This document shows, in pieces, positions 8,524-18,017 of a stretch of DNA of 55,028 bases. The notes beneath the pieces are model-generated. The model worked only from the letters and a program-made list of their open reading frames with translations, did not search any database and was not told where the DNA came from. Origin of the DNA: an uncultured Euryhalocaulis sp. (GTDB lineage: Bacteria > Pseudomonadota > Alphaproteobacteria > Caulobacterales > Maricaulaceae); the NCBI GenBank assembly GCA_913055605.1, contig CAJXKJ010000017.1, forward strand, positions 1 through 55,028. Direction: 5' to 3'. Positions within the stretch are counted from its first letter, which is position 1; every line of letters begins with the position of its first letter. The translations under genes and the position numbers were made by a program.

Positions 8524-9453
8524 ATGCGGATCGTTTCCGGCTGGCGCGGCCTTCCAGACGACGCTCGCGGCGCGGCCGTGGCCATCGGCAATTTCGACGG
8601 CGTGCACCAGGGCCATCAGGCCGTGCTCGCCGCCGCGCGGGAGGCCGCCGGCCGGCTGGGCGTTCCCACCGCCGCCGCGGTCTTCGATCCCCATCCGCGC
8701 CGCTTCTTCCAGCCGGACGCCCCGCCCTTCCGCCTGATGACCGACCGGCTGCGGGCCGAGACGCTGGCGGGCGAGGGCGTCGACATCCTCTATGTCCTGC
8801 CCTTCGACGCCGATTTCCGCTCGCTGTCCGACGCCGACTTCGCGCGCGACGTCCTGTCCGCCGGGCTGGGTGCGGCGCATGTCGTGACGGGGGCCGAATT
8901 CCGCTTCGGTCAGGGCCGCGCCGGCAACGCTGCGCGCCTGGCGGAGCTGGGCGCCGAATACGGCTTCGGCGTGTCGTCGGTCGCCCCGGTCGGCGACGGC
9001 GACCCGTGGTCCTCCACCCGCGTGCGCCAGGCGCTGCGGGAGGGCGATTGCGAGACCGCCACCGAAATCCTCGGCCGGCCCTGGATCGCCGACGGCGTCG
9101 TCATCCACGGGGAGGCCATCGGCCGAACCTATGGCTTCCCGACCGCCAATCTGAGGATGGGCGACCTGCTGCGCCCGCAATACGGCGTCTACGCCGCCCG
9201 GGCGCGCATCGACGGGGCGGGGGACTGGCTGCCCGCCGCGGTCAATCTGGGCGAACGCCCGACCATCGCGGAGGGGCTGGAGACGCTGCTGGAGGCCTTC
9301 CTGCTGGACTTCGAAGGCGACCTCTATGGAAAGCGGCTGGACGTGGCCCTGCACCACTTCATCCGCACCGAATGGAAATTCGACGGGCTGGACCCGATGA
9401 TCGCCCAGATCGCCCGCGACGTGGAGGAATGCCGCGCTTTGCTGGGCGTCTAG
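8524..9453 (+). CDS. ribF: Bifunctional riboflavin kinase/FAD synthetase
   Basis: Phosphorylates riboflavin to FMN and adenylylates FMN to FAD. 309 residues, normal size. The N-terminal nucleotidyltransferase shows GNFDGVHQGH and the STRVRQAL (ISSTxxR-type) motif; the C-terminal kinase shows GRTYGFPTANL and GVYAARARIDG. It directly follows the MaoC gene by 7 bp, and ileS follows 159 bp downstream. The ribF-ileS-lspA order is common in Proteobacteria. Confidence 0.97.
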   Translation: MRIVSGWRGLPDDARGAAVAIGNFDGVHQGHQAVLAAAREAAGRLGVPTAAAVFDPHPRRFFQPDAPPFRLMTDRLRAETLAGEGVDILYVLPFDADFRSLSDADFARDVLSAGLGAAHVVTGAEFRFGQGRAGNAARLAELGAEYGFGVSSVAPVGDGDPWSSTRVRQALREGDCETATEILGRPWIADGVVIHGEAIGRTYGFPTANLRMGDLLRPQYGVYAARARIDGAGDWLPAAVNLGERPTIAEGLETLLEAFLLDFEGDLYGKRLDVALHHFIRTEWKFDGLDPMIAQIARDVEECRALLGV

Positions 9454-9501
9454 GCGCCGGGGCTGGAGCGCGCGGCGCCCCCCTGCTAAAGGGTCCGTCC
9501 G

Positions 9502-9558
9502 ATGACCCGCTTCGCTTACGGCATTTGCATCATTACCGGCCGGCCAGCCGCGCGCTGA
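9502..9558 (+). CDS. Isoleucine-rich micro-ORF upstream of ileS (possible leader peptide)
   Basis: An 18-codon ORF, MTRFAYGICIITGRPAAR, lies entirely in the ribF-ileS gap, with AAAGGG 8 nt upstream of its ATG. Three of four consecutive codons (9523-9534) are Ile (ATT TGC ATC ATT), followed by a CCGGC/GCCGG arm pair that spans its end. Stalling on charged-tRNA(Ile) shortage could couple translation of this peptide to ileS expression. That is inference only: the ORF is very short, I see no clear T-run attenuator, and chance cannot be excluded. Confidence 0.3.
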   Translation: MTRFAYGICIITGRPAAR

Positions 9559-9612
9559 GCCGGAGCTGCATGCATTCCCCGCCGTCCCGTAAAACGAGTT
9601 AATCTTCGAAAA

Positions 9613-12534
9613 ATGAGCAAGCAGGCTGAATCCGGCGGCCGCGACTATCGCGAAACGCTGTTCCTGCCGGAAACCGGTTTCCCGATGCGCGCGGGCCTCC
9701 CCAAGGCCGAGCCCGAATGGCTGGCGCGCTGGTCGAACATGGATCTGTACGGAAAGCTGCGCGCCGCCTCGGAAGGCCGGCCGCGCTTCGTGCTGCACGA
9801 CGGTCCGCCCTACGCCAACGGCCACATCCATATCGGCACCGCGATGAACAAGGTGCTGAAGGACATGGTGGTCCGCTCCCGCCAGATGGCCGGGTTCGAC
9901 GCGCCCTACGTCCCCGGCTGGGACTGCCACGGCCTTCCGATCGAGTGGAAGGTGGAGGAAGCCTACCGCGCCAAAGGCAAGAAGAAGGAAGACGTCCCCA
10001 CCGGCGAATTCCGCGCCGCCTGTCGCGACTTCGCGCAGAAATGGCTGGACGTGCAGCGGGAGGAGTTCAAGCGCCTGGGCGGCTGCGGCGACTGGGACAA
10101 CCCGTACACGACCATGGCCTTCGACGCCGAAGCCGACATCGTCGAGGAGCTTCTGAAGTTCGCCCACAAAGGCATGCTGTATCGCGGCTCCAAGCCCGTG
10201 ATGTGGTCGCCGGTCGAAAAGACCGCGCTGGCGGAGGCGGAGGTCGAGTACCGCGATCACGTCAGCCACACGATCTGGGTCCGCTTCCCGGTCGTGCAGG
10301 GGCCGGAGGTTCTGGACGGCGCGGACATCGTGATCTGGACGACCACGCCCTGGACCATCCCGGGCAACAAGGCCGTCGCCTGGTCCACCTCCATCGAATA
10401 CGGCGTCTATGAAGTGAAGGCCGTGGACGACAGCCAGTTCACGCCCTGGGCAAAGCCCGGCGACCGGCTGGTCCTGGCCGACGCCCTGGCCCAGTCGGTG
10501 GCCGACGCCGCCAAGATCAGCGACTGGACGCGCGTGGCGGACGCCGGCGATCTGCGCGGCGTGGAATGCGCCCATCCGTTCCGCGACCTCGCCGAGGCGC
10601 ACGGCCACTGGGACTACGCCGTGCCGCTGCTGGACGGCGACCATGTGACGGAGGAGGCCGGCACAGGCTTCGTCCACACCGCCCCCGGCCATGGTCAGGA
10701 AGACTACATCGTCTGGCGCGCCCACGGTCATCACGAGATCCCCAAGACGGTGGACGAGAACGGCGCCTTCACGCCGAACGTCCCGGTCTTCGCGGGGCTG
10801 GAGGTGATCCGCACCGAGGGCAAGAAGGCCGGCCAGGACGGCCCGGCCAACGAGGCCGTCATCAAGGCGCTGATCGAAAACGGAACCCTGCTGGCGCGCG
10901 GAAAGCTGACCCACTCCTACCCGCATTCCTGGCGGTCCAAGGCGCCGGTCATCTTCCGCAATACCGAGCAATGGTTCATCGCGCTGGACGACGACGAGGA
11001 TTTGCGCGCCAAGGCGCTGGACGCCATCGCGGCCACGCAATGGACGCCGAAGGTGGCGGAGAACCGCATCACCGCGATGGTGGAGGACCGGCCCGACTGG
11101 CTGATCTCCCGCCAGCGCGCCTGGGGCGTGCCGATCACCCTGTTCGTCTGCCAGTCCACCGGCGACTATCTGCGCGACGCCGATGTCGACGCCCGCATCG
11201 TGCAGGCGGTGCGCGAGGGCGGGGCGGACGCCTGGTTCGAACTGCCGGCCGAGCATTTCCTGGGCGAGGCCTATTCCACCGAGGAGTGGACCAAGATCAC
11301 CGACATCCTGGATGTCTGGTTCGATTCCGGCTCCACCCACGCCTTCGTGCTGGAGGCCCGCGACATGGGCTGGCCCGCCGACCTGTATCTGGAAGGCTCC
11401 GACCAGCATCGCGGCTGGTTCCAGTCCTCGCTGCTGGAGGCCTGCGGCACGCGCGGCCGCGCGCCCTACAAGGCGGTGCTCACCCACGGCTTCGTCATGG
11501 ACGGCAAGGGCATGAAGATGTCCAAATCCGCCGGCAACACGGTCTCGCCGCTGGAGGTGGCCGACAAATACGGCGCGGAGATCCTGCGCATCTGGGTCGC
11601 CAGCAGCGACTTCACCGAGGATTTGCGCATCGGGGACGAGATACTCGGCTCCTCGGTCGATTCCTACCGCAAGCTGCGCAACACGATGCGCTACCTCCTC
11701 GGCGCGCTGAAGGATTTCGACGAATCGGAGCGCGTGGCGCCGGACGCCATGCCCTCGCTCGAACGCCTGATCCTGCACCGGATGGCGGAGGTCGACGCCA
11801 TCGTGCGCAAGGCCTACGAGGTCTATGATTATCGCCGCGCCTTCACCGCTTTGTTCAATTTCTGCGCGGTGGACCTCAGCTCGTTCTATTTCGACGTGCG
11901 CAAGGACGTCCTGTATTGCGACCCGCTGGGTTCGGACCGCCGGCGCGCCTGCCGCACGGTCATGGACGAATTGTTCAGCCGCCTGACCGCCTGGCTGGCC
12001 CCGATCATGGTGTTCACGATGGAGGAGGTCTGGCTGTCCCGCTTCCCGTCGGACACCGACTCCGTCCATCTGCGCACCTTCCCGGACACCCCGGAGTCCT
12101 GGCGCGACGAGGCGCTGGCCGCCGACTGGGCCGTGCTGCGCCGCCTTCGCCGCGCGGTCACCGGCGCGCTGGAAGTGGAGCGGCGGGAAAAACGCATCGG
12201 CGCCTCGCTGGAGGCCGCGCCCGCCATCCATGTCGCCAGCGGCGACTACGCCGCGGCGCTGGACCGCCAGCGCGGGGACGACAGCCGGGAGGATTTCCTG
12301 GCCGAGCTCTGCATCGCCTCGGGCGCCGCCCTGGCCGAGGGCGCGGCCCCGGACGGCGCCTTCCGGCTGGAGGGGGTGGACGACATCGCCGTGGTCCCGG
12401 CCAAGGCGCCCGGCGTGAAATGCGCCCGGTCCTGGAAATTCTTCGATCCGGAAACCGCCGACCCCGCCTATCCGGACGTCACCCCGCGCGACGCCCGGGC
12501 GCTGAAGGAATGGGACGCCGCCCATGCAGGCTGA
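9613..12534 (+). CDS. ileS: Isoleucine-tRNA ligase
   Basis: Class I aminoacyl-tRNA synthetase charging tRNA(Ile). 973 residues. The HIGH motif appears as HIHIG (residues ~70-74) after PPYANG, the CP1 editing region has [11 protein letters not shown], and KMSKS is at ~635-639 ([11 protein letters not shown]). The C-terminal zinc ribbon is reduced: the expected CxxCW box reads KCARSW, a form I associate with alphaproteobacterial IleS. It overlaps lspA by 11 bp, indicating translational coupling of the pair. A 159-bp leader with a short Ile-rich ORF precedes it. Confidence 0.98.
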   Translation: MSKQAESGGRDYRETLFLPETGFPMRAGLPKAEPEWLARWSNMDLYGKLRAASEGRPRFVLHDGPPYANGHIHIGTAMNKVLKDMVVRSRQMAGFDAPYVPGWDCHGLPIEWKVEEAYRAKGKKKEDVPTGEFRAACRDFAQKWLDVQREEFKRLGGCGDWDNPYTTMAFDAEADIVEELLKFAHKGMLYRGSKPVMWSPVEKTALAEAEVEYRDHVSHTIWVRFPVVQGPEVLDGADIVIWTTTPWTIPGNKAVAWSTSIEYGVYEVKAVDDSQFTPWAKPGDRLVLADALAQSVADAAKISDWTRVADAGDLRGVECAHPFRDLAEAHGHWDYAVPLLDGDHVTEEAGTGFVHTAPGHGQEDYIVWRAHGHHEIPKTVDENGAFTPNVPVFAGLEVIRTEGKKAGQDGPANEAVIKALIENGTLLARGKLTHSYPHSWRSKAPVIFRNTEQWFIALDDDEDLRAKALDAIAATQWTPKVAENRITAMVEDRPDWLISRQRAWGVPITLFVCQSTGDYLRDADVDARIVQAVREGGADAWFELPAEHFLGEAYSTEEWTKITDILDVWFDSGSTHAFVLEARDMGWPADLYLEGSDQHRGWFQSSLLEACGTRGRAPYKAVLTHGFVMDGKGMKMSKSAGNTVSPLEVADKYGAEILRIWVASSDFTEDLRIGDEILGSSVDSYRKLRNTMRYLLGALKDFDESERVAPDAMPSLERLILHRMAEVDAIVRKAYEVYDYRRAFTALFNFCAVDLSSFYFDVRKDVLYCDPLGSDRRRACRTVMDELFSRLTAWLAPIMVFTMEEVWLSRFPSDTDSVHLRTFPDTPESWRDEALAADWAVLRRLRRAVTGALEVERREKRIGASLEAAPAIHVASGDYAAALDRQRGDDSREDFLAELCIASGAALAEGAAPDGAFRLEGVDDIAVVPAKAPGVKCARSWKFFDPETADPAYPDVTPRDARALKEWDAAHAG

Positions 12535-13069
12535 GGCGCCCCCTCCGGCTCAGCCCCCGGCTCAGGGAACCGGACTGCTGTCCGGCCCGCGCCGCATGCC
12601 GCTGATGGGCGGGGCCGTGGCGGCCTTGGTGATTCTGCTGGACCAGCTGGTGAAGGCCTGGGCGCTGCACGTCTATGAGCTGCCTCGGCGCGGCCATGTC
12701 GATCTGTCGCCGGTCATGGACCTGACCATGGTCTGGAACCGCGGCGTCAGCTTCGGGATGCTGCAGGCCGGCGACGGGTTCGGCCGCTGGGCCTATGTCG
12801 TCTTCGCGCTCGGCGCCTCTGCGGCGCTCGCCTGGTGGCTGTCGCGCACCCCGCGCCCGCTTCTGGGGCTGGCGCTCGGCATGGTGATCGGCGGGGCGAT
12901 CGGCAACGCCATCGACCGCATCGTCCATGGCGCGGTCGCCGATTTCCTGGATTTCTCGGACGTCTTCTTCCCCTGGGTGTTCAATATCGCCGATGCCGGC
13001 ATCTCGGTCGGGGTCGCGCTGATGCTGCTGGATTCGCTGCTGGCCCGCGACGGGGACGAAAAATCCTGA
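12524..13069 (+). CDS. lspA: Lipoprotein signal peptidase (signal peptidase II)
   Basis: Inner-membrane aspartyl protease that cleaves prolipoprotein signal peptides after lipidation. 181 residues, four membrane segments. The catalytic Asp boxes are [10 protein letters not shown] and [11 protein letters not shown]; the conserved [10 protein letters not shown] loop is also present. The N terminus carries an extra ~20-residue Pro/Gly-rich stretch before the first helix. It overlaps ileS and is followed after 74 bp by a lipoprotein gene, itself a likely substrate. Confidence 0.96.
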   Translation: MQAEAPPPAQPPAQGTGLLSGPRRMPLMGGAVAALVILLDQLVKAWALHVYELPRRGHVDLSPVMDLTMVWNRGVSFGMLQAGDGFGRWAYVVFALGASAALAWWLSRTPRPLLGLALGMVIGGAIGNAIDRIVHGAVADFLDFSDVFFPWVFNIADAGISVGVALMLLDSLLARDGDEKS

Positions 13070-13143
13070 GCCGCGCTGGGCGCTTGGTCGGCGCGCCGCT
13101 CTCCGCTAGAAACCGCACGGGGGCGTGTGAAGGAGGCCCGGAC

Positions 13144-13686
13144 ATGAAACCTGCGATGATTCTCGTGCCGCTGGCGGCGCTCGCCCTGACGGGCTGTGGC
13201 GGCATGCGCAGCGCGCTCGGCATGGGCAAGTCCGTGCCGGACGAATTCGCCGTGGTCACCAAGGCCCCGCTGGTGGTGCCGCCGGAATACAGCCTGCTGC
13301 CGCCTCGTCCGGGCGAGCCGCGCCCGCAGGAGGTCAACGCCTCCGCCCAGGCGCGTCAGGCCATGTTCGGCACGGTGGCCAATACCGACCAGTCGCCGGG
13401 CGAACGCGCTCTGGTGGCCGAGGCCGGCGGGCTCAGCACCGATTCCTCCATCCGCGCGCAGATCGAGCGGGAAACCGCCGGCGTGGTCTATAAGAACGAA
13501 TCCTTCGCCAACCGCATCCTGTTCTGGCAGGGCTCCGACGATGTCGATCTGGACGAAGATCCGCTGGACCCCGAAACCGAGGCCGAGCGTCTGCGCCGTC
13601 TGGAATCGATCCTGGAGACCACGGGCGGCGAGCCGGTGGAGATCGAACAGCGCCGCGGCGGCGGGCTGAAGCTGCCGGGCCTCTGA
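13144..13686 (+). CDS. DUF3035-family lipoprotein
   Basis: 180 residues. A signal sequence ends in a clear lipobox (LALTGC), then GGMRSALGMGKSVPDEFAVV and the PLVVPPEYSLLPPRPGEPRP block that defines DUF3035. The remainder is acidic and probably extended. GGAGG sits 7 nt before the ATG at 13144; longer in-frame extension into lspA is a shadow. DUF3035 genes follow lspA in many Alphaproteobacteria; the molecular role is unknown, and an outer-membrane or periplasmic location is inferred from the lipobox. Confidence 0.9.
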   Translation: MKPAMILVPLAALALTGCGGMRSALGMGKSVPDEFAVVTKAPLVVPPEYSLLPPRPGEPRPQEVNASAQARQAMFGTVANTDQSPGERALVAEAGGLSTDSSIRAQIERETAGVVYKNESFANRILFWQGSDDVDLDEDPLDPETEAERLRRLESILETTGGEPVEIEQRRGGGLKLPGL

Positions 13687-13702
13687 TTCGAGCCTCTACC
13701 GC

Positions 13703-14044
13703 TTAGGCGTCTGAATCTGAATTCGATGACGCTTGGCGCTCGAGTTCAGTCAGAGCCTCTTCGGCATATTGGAGTTTGGCTTCCCGCCATCCTCGCGAAA
13801 TTGCGCCGATATCGATGCTTTTGGTGAATTCGAGTATCGATGGATCGATGCGGGTGAGATCGGGGTCGCACCGCAGCAGTTCGGTGCGAACGGAATGAGC
13901 AATTTCGTCCAGTTCGCCAATTTCGGCTTTCGTGTACGTCGTCGTTCTCTCGCAATCGATGAGACGCCGGATGCCTGAAAGCAGTTCCGGCGTTGGAAAC
14001 GGGCGTTCCGGGATGGGTGGCGTGCGACGCCGCCTAAATATCAT
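13703..14044 (-). CDS. Low-GC orphan protein, 113 residues
   Basis: I do not recognise this protein. It is soluble and mixed-charge, with a basic start (MIFRRRRTPPIPERPFP) and predicted helices through to a Ser/Asp-rich end; there is no signal peptide or membrane segment. Local base composition is near half G+C against about 70% in flanking genes, and codon use differs accordingly, which suggests recent acquisition. It is convergent with the DUF3035 gene and divergent from mutL. Its start lies inside the tail of another short open frame on the same strand (ending at 14034), so an upstream partner may have been lost. Confidence 0.55.
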   Translation of the reverse strand: MIFRRRRTPPIPERPFPTPELLSGIRRLIDCERTTTYTKAEIGELDEIAHSVRTELLRCDPDLTRIDPSILEFTKSIDIGAISRGWREAKLQYAEEALTELERQASSNSDSDA

Positions 14045-14154
14045 CGGGATAGCGCTCGCGGATCGAAGGAAACACCGCCGCGATAATACGCTGCTTTGTG
14101 GACAGACCGTAAGCCAGGCTTGAACGAATCGGGCGCGGGGCGGACCCTGCGCCC

Positions 14155-16014
14155 ATGCCGATCCGCCGTCTTCCGCCGGAGACCGTCAACCGCATCGCGG
14201 CTGGCGAGGTCGTGGAGCGTCCGGCCTCTGTCGCCAAGGAGCTGATCGAGAACGCGCTGGACGCCGGCGCGCGCAGCATCGAGGTGCGCTGCGACGCCGG
14301 GGGCATGCGCCTCCTCTCGGTCACCGACGACGGCCAGGGCATGTCGCCGGACGAGCTGGTCCTGGCCGTGGAGCGGCACGCCACCTCCAAGCTCGCCCCC
14401 GGCGAGGACGGCGAATACGACCTTCTCGCCATCGGCTCGCTCGGCTTCCGGGGGGAGGCGCTGCCCTCCATCGGCTCGGTCGCGCGCCTCTCCCTGACAT
14501 CCCAGCAGGCGGGCGAGGGGGCCTGGAAGCTGACCGTGGAGGGCGGTGCGGTGGACGAGCCCGCGCCCGCGCCCGCGGTCGGCCTGCACGGCACGCGGGT
14601 GGAGGTGCGGGATTTGTTCTACGCCGTCCCGGCCCGGCTGAAATTCCTGAAAGGCGAGCGCGCCGAGACCATGGCGGTAAGCGACGTCGTCCGCCGCCTC
14701 GCCATGGCGCGGCCAGACGTTGGCTTCTCCCTGGTCCAGAACGGCCGGGCGCAGATGACGCTGCGCCCCGAAACCGGCGATCCGGCCGCGGCGCGTCTGG
14801 CGCGGCTGGGCGCCATCATCGGCTCGGATTTCGCCGCCAACGCGCTTTCCATCGACGCGGCGCGGGAGGGCGCGCACGTCACCGGCCTCGCCGCCGTACC
14901 GACCTTCCATCGCGGCTCCAACCGCCACCAGTATCTGTTCGTGAACGGCCGTCCGGTGCGCGACAAGCTGCTGACCGGCGTGGTCCGCGCCGCCTATCAG
15001 GACTTCCTGGCGCGCGACCGCCACCCGGTCGTCGCCCTGTTCCTGGAGGTCGACCCCAAATATGTCGATGTGAACGTCCACCCGGCCAAGGCGGAGGTCC
15101 GCTTCCGCGAAGCGGGGGAGGTCCGCGGCCTGATGATCGGCGCCCTGCGCCACGCGCTGGCCGCCGCCGGCCACCGCGCCTCCACCTCCACCGCCGGCTA
15201 TGCGCTCGGCCGCGCCCGGCCTGAGGGCGCGCCGTCCGGCGTCTCCGGCGCGCCCTGGCGCGGCGGCGCGGGCAATTACGGCTCCTACCGGCCGGAGCCC
15301 ATTCCGCCGCAGGGCATGCGGGAGCTGATCGACGGCTTTTCCGGCCGGGTCGAGACGTCGGACCCGTCGGTCGCGACCATGGAACGGGACCAGGCCGCCG
15401 GGGCCCCCGGCGCCGAGGCGGCGCCCGCCATCGCGCGGCCGCTGGGCGCGGCGCGCGGCCAGGTGCACGAGACCTATATCGTCGCCCAGACCGAGGACGG
15501 CATCGTCATCGTGGACCAGCACGCCGCGCACGAACGGCTCGTCTATGAGCGGATGAAGACCGCACTGGCCGCGCGGGGGGTGGAGCGCCAGACCCTGCTG
15601 ATCCCCGAGATCGTGGACATGGAGGACGGCGACGCCCGCCGCCTGCTGGAGCGCGCGGGCGAGCTGGAAGAGCTCGGCCTGATCATCGAACCGTTCGGCC
15701 AGGGCGCCGTCGCGGTGCGCGAAACCCCGGCTTTGCTCGGAAAGGTCGATGCGCAAAGCCTGCTGCGCGACCTCGCCGACGATCTGGAGGAATTCGACTC
15801 CGCGCTCGGTCTGAAAGAACGGCTGGAGGATGTCTGCTCTACCATGGCCTGCCACGGCAGCGTCCGCGCCGGCCGCCGCCTGAACGGGGAGGAGATGAAC
15901 GCCCTGCTGCGGGAGATGGAGGCCACGCCCCATTCCGGCCAGTGCAATCACGGCCGCCCCACCTATGTGGAACTGAAACTGGCCGATATCGAACGCCTGT
16001 TCGGCCGGCGCTGA
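14155..16014 (+). CDS. mutL: DNA mismatch repair protein MutL
   Basis: 619 residues. The N-terminal GHKL ATPase is complete: [16 protein letters not shown] and [11 protein letters not shown] Gly/Ala/Pro-rich linker spans about residues 340-430. The C-terminal domain contains [12 protein letters not shown], the DQHAx2Ex4E metal-binding motif of MutL proteins with nicking activity, plus CHGSVRAG and CNHGRPT. It should therefore act as a MutS-activated, strand-nicking endonuclease, the usual situation in bacteria without MutH. The ATG at 14155 gives the canonical [20 protein letters not shown] start. Upstream lies a low-GC segment, so its promoter region may have been remodelled. Confidence 0.97.
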   Translation: MPIRRLPPETVNRIAAGEVVERPASVAKELIENALDAGARSIEVRCDAGGMRLLSVTDDGQGMSPDELVLAVERHATSKLAPGEDGEYDLLAIGSLGFRGEALPSIGSVARLSLTSQQAGEGAWKLTVEGGAVDEPAPAPAVGLHGTRVEVRDLFYAVPARLKFLKGERAETMAVSDVVRRLAMARPDVGFSLVQNGRAQMTLRPETGDPAAARLARLGAIIGSDFAANALSIDAAREGAHVTGLAAVPTFHRGSNRHQYLFVNGRPVRDKLLTGVVRAAYQDFLARDRHPVVALFLEVDPKYVDVNVHPAKAEVRFREAGEVRGLMIGALRHALAAAGHRASTSTAGYALGRARPEGAPSGVSGAPWRGGAGNYGSYRPEPIPPQGMRELIDGFSGRVETSDPSVATMERDQAAGAPGAEAAPAIARPLGAARGQVHETYIVAQTEDGIVIVDQHAAHERLVYERMKTALAARGVERQTLLIPEIVDMEDGDARRLLERAGELEELGLIIEPFGQGAVAVRETPALLGKVDAQSLLRDLADDLEEFDSALGLKERLEDVCSTMACHGSVRAGRRLNGEEMNALLREMEATPHSGQCNHGRPTYVELKLADIERLFGRR

Positions 16015-16015
16015 T

Positions 16016-16609
16016 CTAGTAAGGCGGCTTGCCCTTGGCCCGCTGGGCCTTCGCCGCCTCCGCCCACCAGACCAGATCGGCGGCGAATTTCGAAAAGCCC
16101 TTTTCCAGCCGTTCGGCCGCGTCGCCCTGCGGCTCGCCGTCTTCGCTCAGCGCGTTCTGGATGCGCGGCACCGGAACGTTGGAGGAAATCGCCGGCATGC
16201 CCATCTCGGCCAGCACGGGCCGCCAGGCCGTCATCGCGCGCACCCCGCCGAACGCGCCCTGGCTGTAACAGACGATGCCGGACGGCCGCCAGAAATAGTG
16301 CTCCAGAAAATGATCCAGCAAATTCTTCAGCCCGGGCTGCAGGCTCTGATTGTACTCGCCCGCCACGATCGCGAAGGCGTCGGCCCGGTCATAGAGCTTC
16401 GCCAGCTCCTCCAGCGCCTGCGGCGCCTCGCCATCGGCATATTCCTTGTACATCCGGTCCAGGATCGGAACGCCGGTCGCCTTGGCGTCGACCAGAACCG
16501 GCTCATGCCCCATCGCCGCCAGACGCGACACGGCGAAGCGCGCCGCGCGGATTCCCATCCGGTCGCGGCGATAGGAGCCATAGATGACGGGGATGACGAG
16601 GCCGCTCAT
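16016..16609 (-). CDS. NADPH-dependent FMN reductase family protein
   Basis: 197 residues, flavodoxin-like fold. The FMN phosphate loop is GSYRRDRMGIRAA near the N terminus, and the GEYNQSLQPGLKNLLDHF segment matches the flavin-contacting loop of the family (ArsH/SsuE/azoreductase-like NAD(P)H:FMN or quinone reductases). The physiological acceptor is unknown. It overlaps the rsmD stop by 4 bp and converges on mutL with only 1 bp between stops. Confidence 0.85.
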   Translation of the reverse strand: MSGLVIPVIYGSYRRDRMGIRAARFAVSRLAAMGHEPVLVDAKATGVPILDRMYKEYADGEAPQALEELAKLYDRADAFAIVAGEYNQSLQPGLKNLLDHFLEHYFWRPSGIVCYSQGAFGGVRAMTAWRPVLAEMGMPAISSNVPVPRIQNALSEDGEPQGDAAERLEKGFSKFAADLVWWAEAAKAQRAKGKPPY

Positions 16610-17181
16610 GCGCTCTCCTCGGGTTGGGGTTTCAGGAACAGCACTTTCGCCGCGCCGTAGTCGCGCGTGTCCAGAAGGTCGAAGCCGGGCGTCTCGATCT
16701 CTTCCCGCGCCCCCACCTCCAGCACGGCCAGCGCATCCGGCGCCAGCCAGCGCCCTTGCGTCAGGCCCTCCAGCGCCGGGGCGGCCAGTCCCTGCTCATA
16801 GGGCGGGTCCAGAAAGGCCAGGGTGAAAGGCGCGCCCAGCCCCGCGGGCTTGGGCCCCAGGTCGGTCGCGCTGCGCCGGTGCATGCGGGTGCAGCCCATG
16901 ACGCCCAGCGCGTCGGCTGTCTCCCGGATTGCGCCGCGCGCCGCGGCGTCGGTTTCCACGAACAGGCAGAAGGCAGCGCCGCGCGACAGCGCTTCGAACC
17001 CCAGCGCCCCGGCCCCGGCAAACAAATCGATCACCCGCGCGCCCTCCATCGCCGGCGCGAACTCCGCATGGGTCAGGATGTTGAACACCGCCTCGCGCGC
17101 GCGGGCGGATGTGGGGCGCGTGGTGCGCCCTTTCGGCGCGGCGATGGATGCGCCGCGAAACCGGCCCGATGCGATCCGCAT
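16606..17181 (-). CDS. rsmD: 16S rRNA (guanine-966-N2)-methyltransferase
   Basis: 191 residues. SAM-binding motif I is VIDLFAGAGALGFEALSRG and the catalytic N-methyltransferase motif is DPPY (FLDPPYEQG). The N-terminal MRIASGRFRGASI matches the RsmD start, so the ATG at 17181 is preferred over an in-frame TTG at 17193. It modifies G966 in helix 31 of 16S rRNA. It overlaps the FMN reductase gene downstream and follows the DUF1206 gene after 21 bp. Confidence 0.93.
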   Translation of the reverse strand: MRIASGRFRGASIAAPKGRTTRPTSARAREAVFNILTHAEFAPAMEGARVIDLFAGAGALGFEALSRGAAFCLFVETDAAARGAIRETADALGVMGCTRMHRRSATDLGPKPAGLGAPFTLAFLDPPYEQGLAAPALEGLTQGRWLAPDALAVLEVGAREEIETPGFDLLDTRDYGAAKVLFLKPQPEESA

Positions 17182-17202
17182 GCTTCCGGACAATCCCCTT
17201 GG

Positions 17203-17994
17203 TCAGACGTCCGCGCCGATCTTGCGATAGCGCGCCTGCACCAGACTATAGACCGCATAGCCCAGCAGCGTCGCCGCCGCCGCGATATACAGGACTAGTC
17301 CGAACGGCTGGGCGCGCAGCCAGCCCATCAGCTGGGCCGCCCCCATCGCCTCGTCCGGGTCGGCGTCCTCCGCCGCATAGATCAGGAACCAGCCGATCAG
17401 GATGAACAGCACCCCGCGCCCGGCAACGCCGAACACGCAGACCGGCGTCACCCAGCGGGAATCCTTCGGAATCTGCAGCCCCTTCTCGTATTGCCGCGTG
17501 CCCCCGCGCCAGATCTGCACCGCGCCCAGCGCCGCCATGGCCAGCCCCGCCGCGCCCAGCACGATCACGCCGAAAGGCTGGTTCAGGATCCATTCGGCGA
17601 AGGCCTGCGTCGCGCCGCCGCCGCCGGATTCGTTGCGGCCGAAAATCACCGCGCCGGCCGCCAGCGCCACCAGGAAATAGGAAACGCCGGAGGCCGCCAT
17701 GCCCAGCCGCTCGATCCGCGCCTTGGCGTCGTCGCCGCGCCGGTCGGCGTCGGCCGCGCCCTGAATCCAGCGCCACAGCGAATACAGAAGAAGGCCCAGC
17801 GCGATCGCCGCCACCAGCACCCGCCCCATCGGCGCGGTCTCCAGCGACCGGAACGCCTCCGACGGCCCGGTCTCCGCATCGCCGCCGCCCAGCGTCGCGC
17901 CCCAGATGGCGAGCCCCCCGGTCAGCAGATACACCGCGCCCCGCGCCGCCAGGCCGGTGCGCGCCATCGTTTCCAGTGCTGGTTTGATTTTCAT
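17203..17994 (-). CDS. DUF1206 integral membrane protein
   Basis: 263 residues with six membrane helices arranged as three pairs of a repeated ~85-residue unit; each unit starts near a (A)ARG(A/V)xY or RGVLF element and carries ALGxxxYSLW/GYAVYSL-type endings. This is the DUF1206 signature. Function is unknown. The ATG at 17994 opens with MKIKPALETMARTGLAARGAVYLL. It lies between rluB and rsmD on the same strand, 23 bp after the rluB stop, so it probably shares that transcript. Confidence 0.85.
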   Translation of the reverse strand: MKIKPALETMARTGLAARGAVYLLTGGLAIWGATLGGGDAETGPSEAFRSLETAPMGRVLVAAIALGLLLYSLWRWIQGAADADRRGDDAKARIERLGMAASGVSYFLVALAAGAVIFGRNESGGGGATQAFAEWILNQPFGVIVLGAAGLAMAALGAVQIWRGGTRQYEKGLQIPKDSRWVTPVCVFGVAGRGVLFILIGWFLIYAAEDADPDEAMGAAQLMGWLRAQPFGLVLYIAAAATLLGYAVYSLVQARYRKIGADV

Positions 17995-18017
17995 CCGGCC
18001 GCCCGTTTCGCCGGGCT

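Noticed and set aside
8428-12525. A 1365-codon open frame on the minus strand opposite ribF and ileS
   Set aside because: It is antisense to two certain genes, has Arg/Gly/His-rich shadow composition and no motifs; long antisense frames are expected at this G+C.
14041-15951. A 636-codon minus-strand open frame opposite mutL
   Set aside because: Same shadow effect; mutL motifs on the plus strand are unambiguous.
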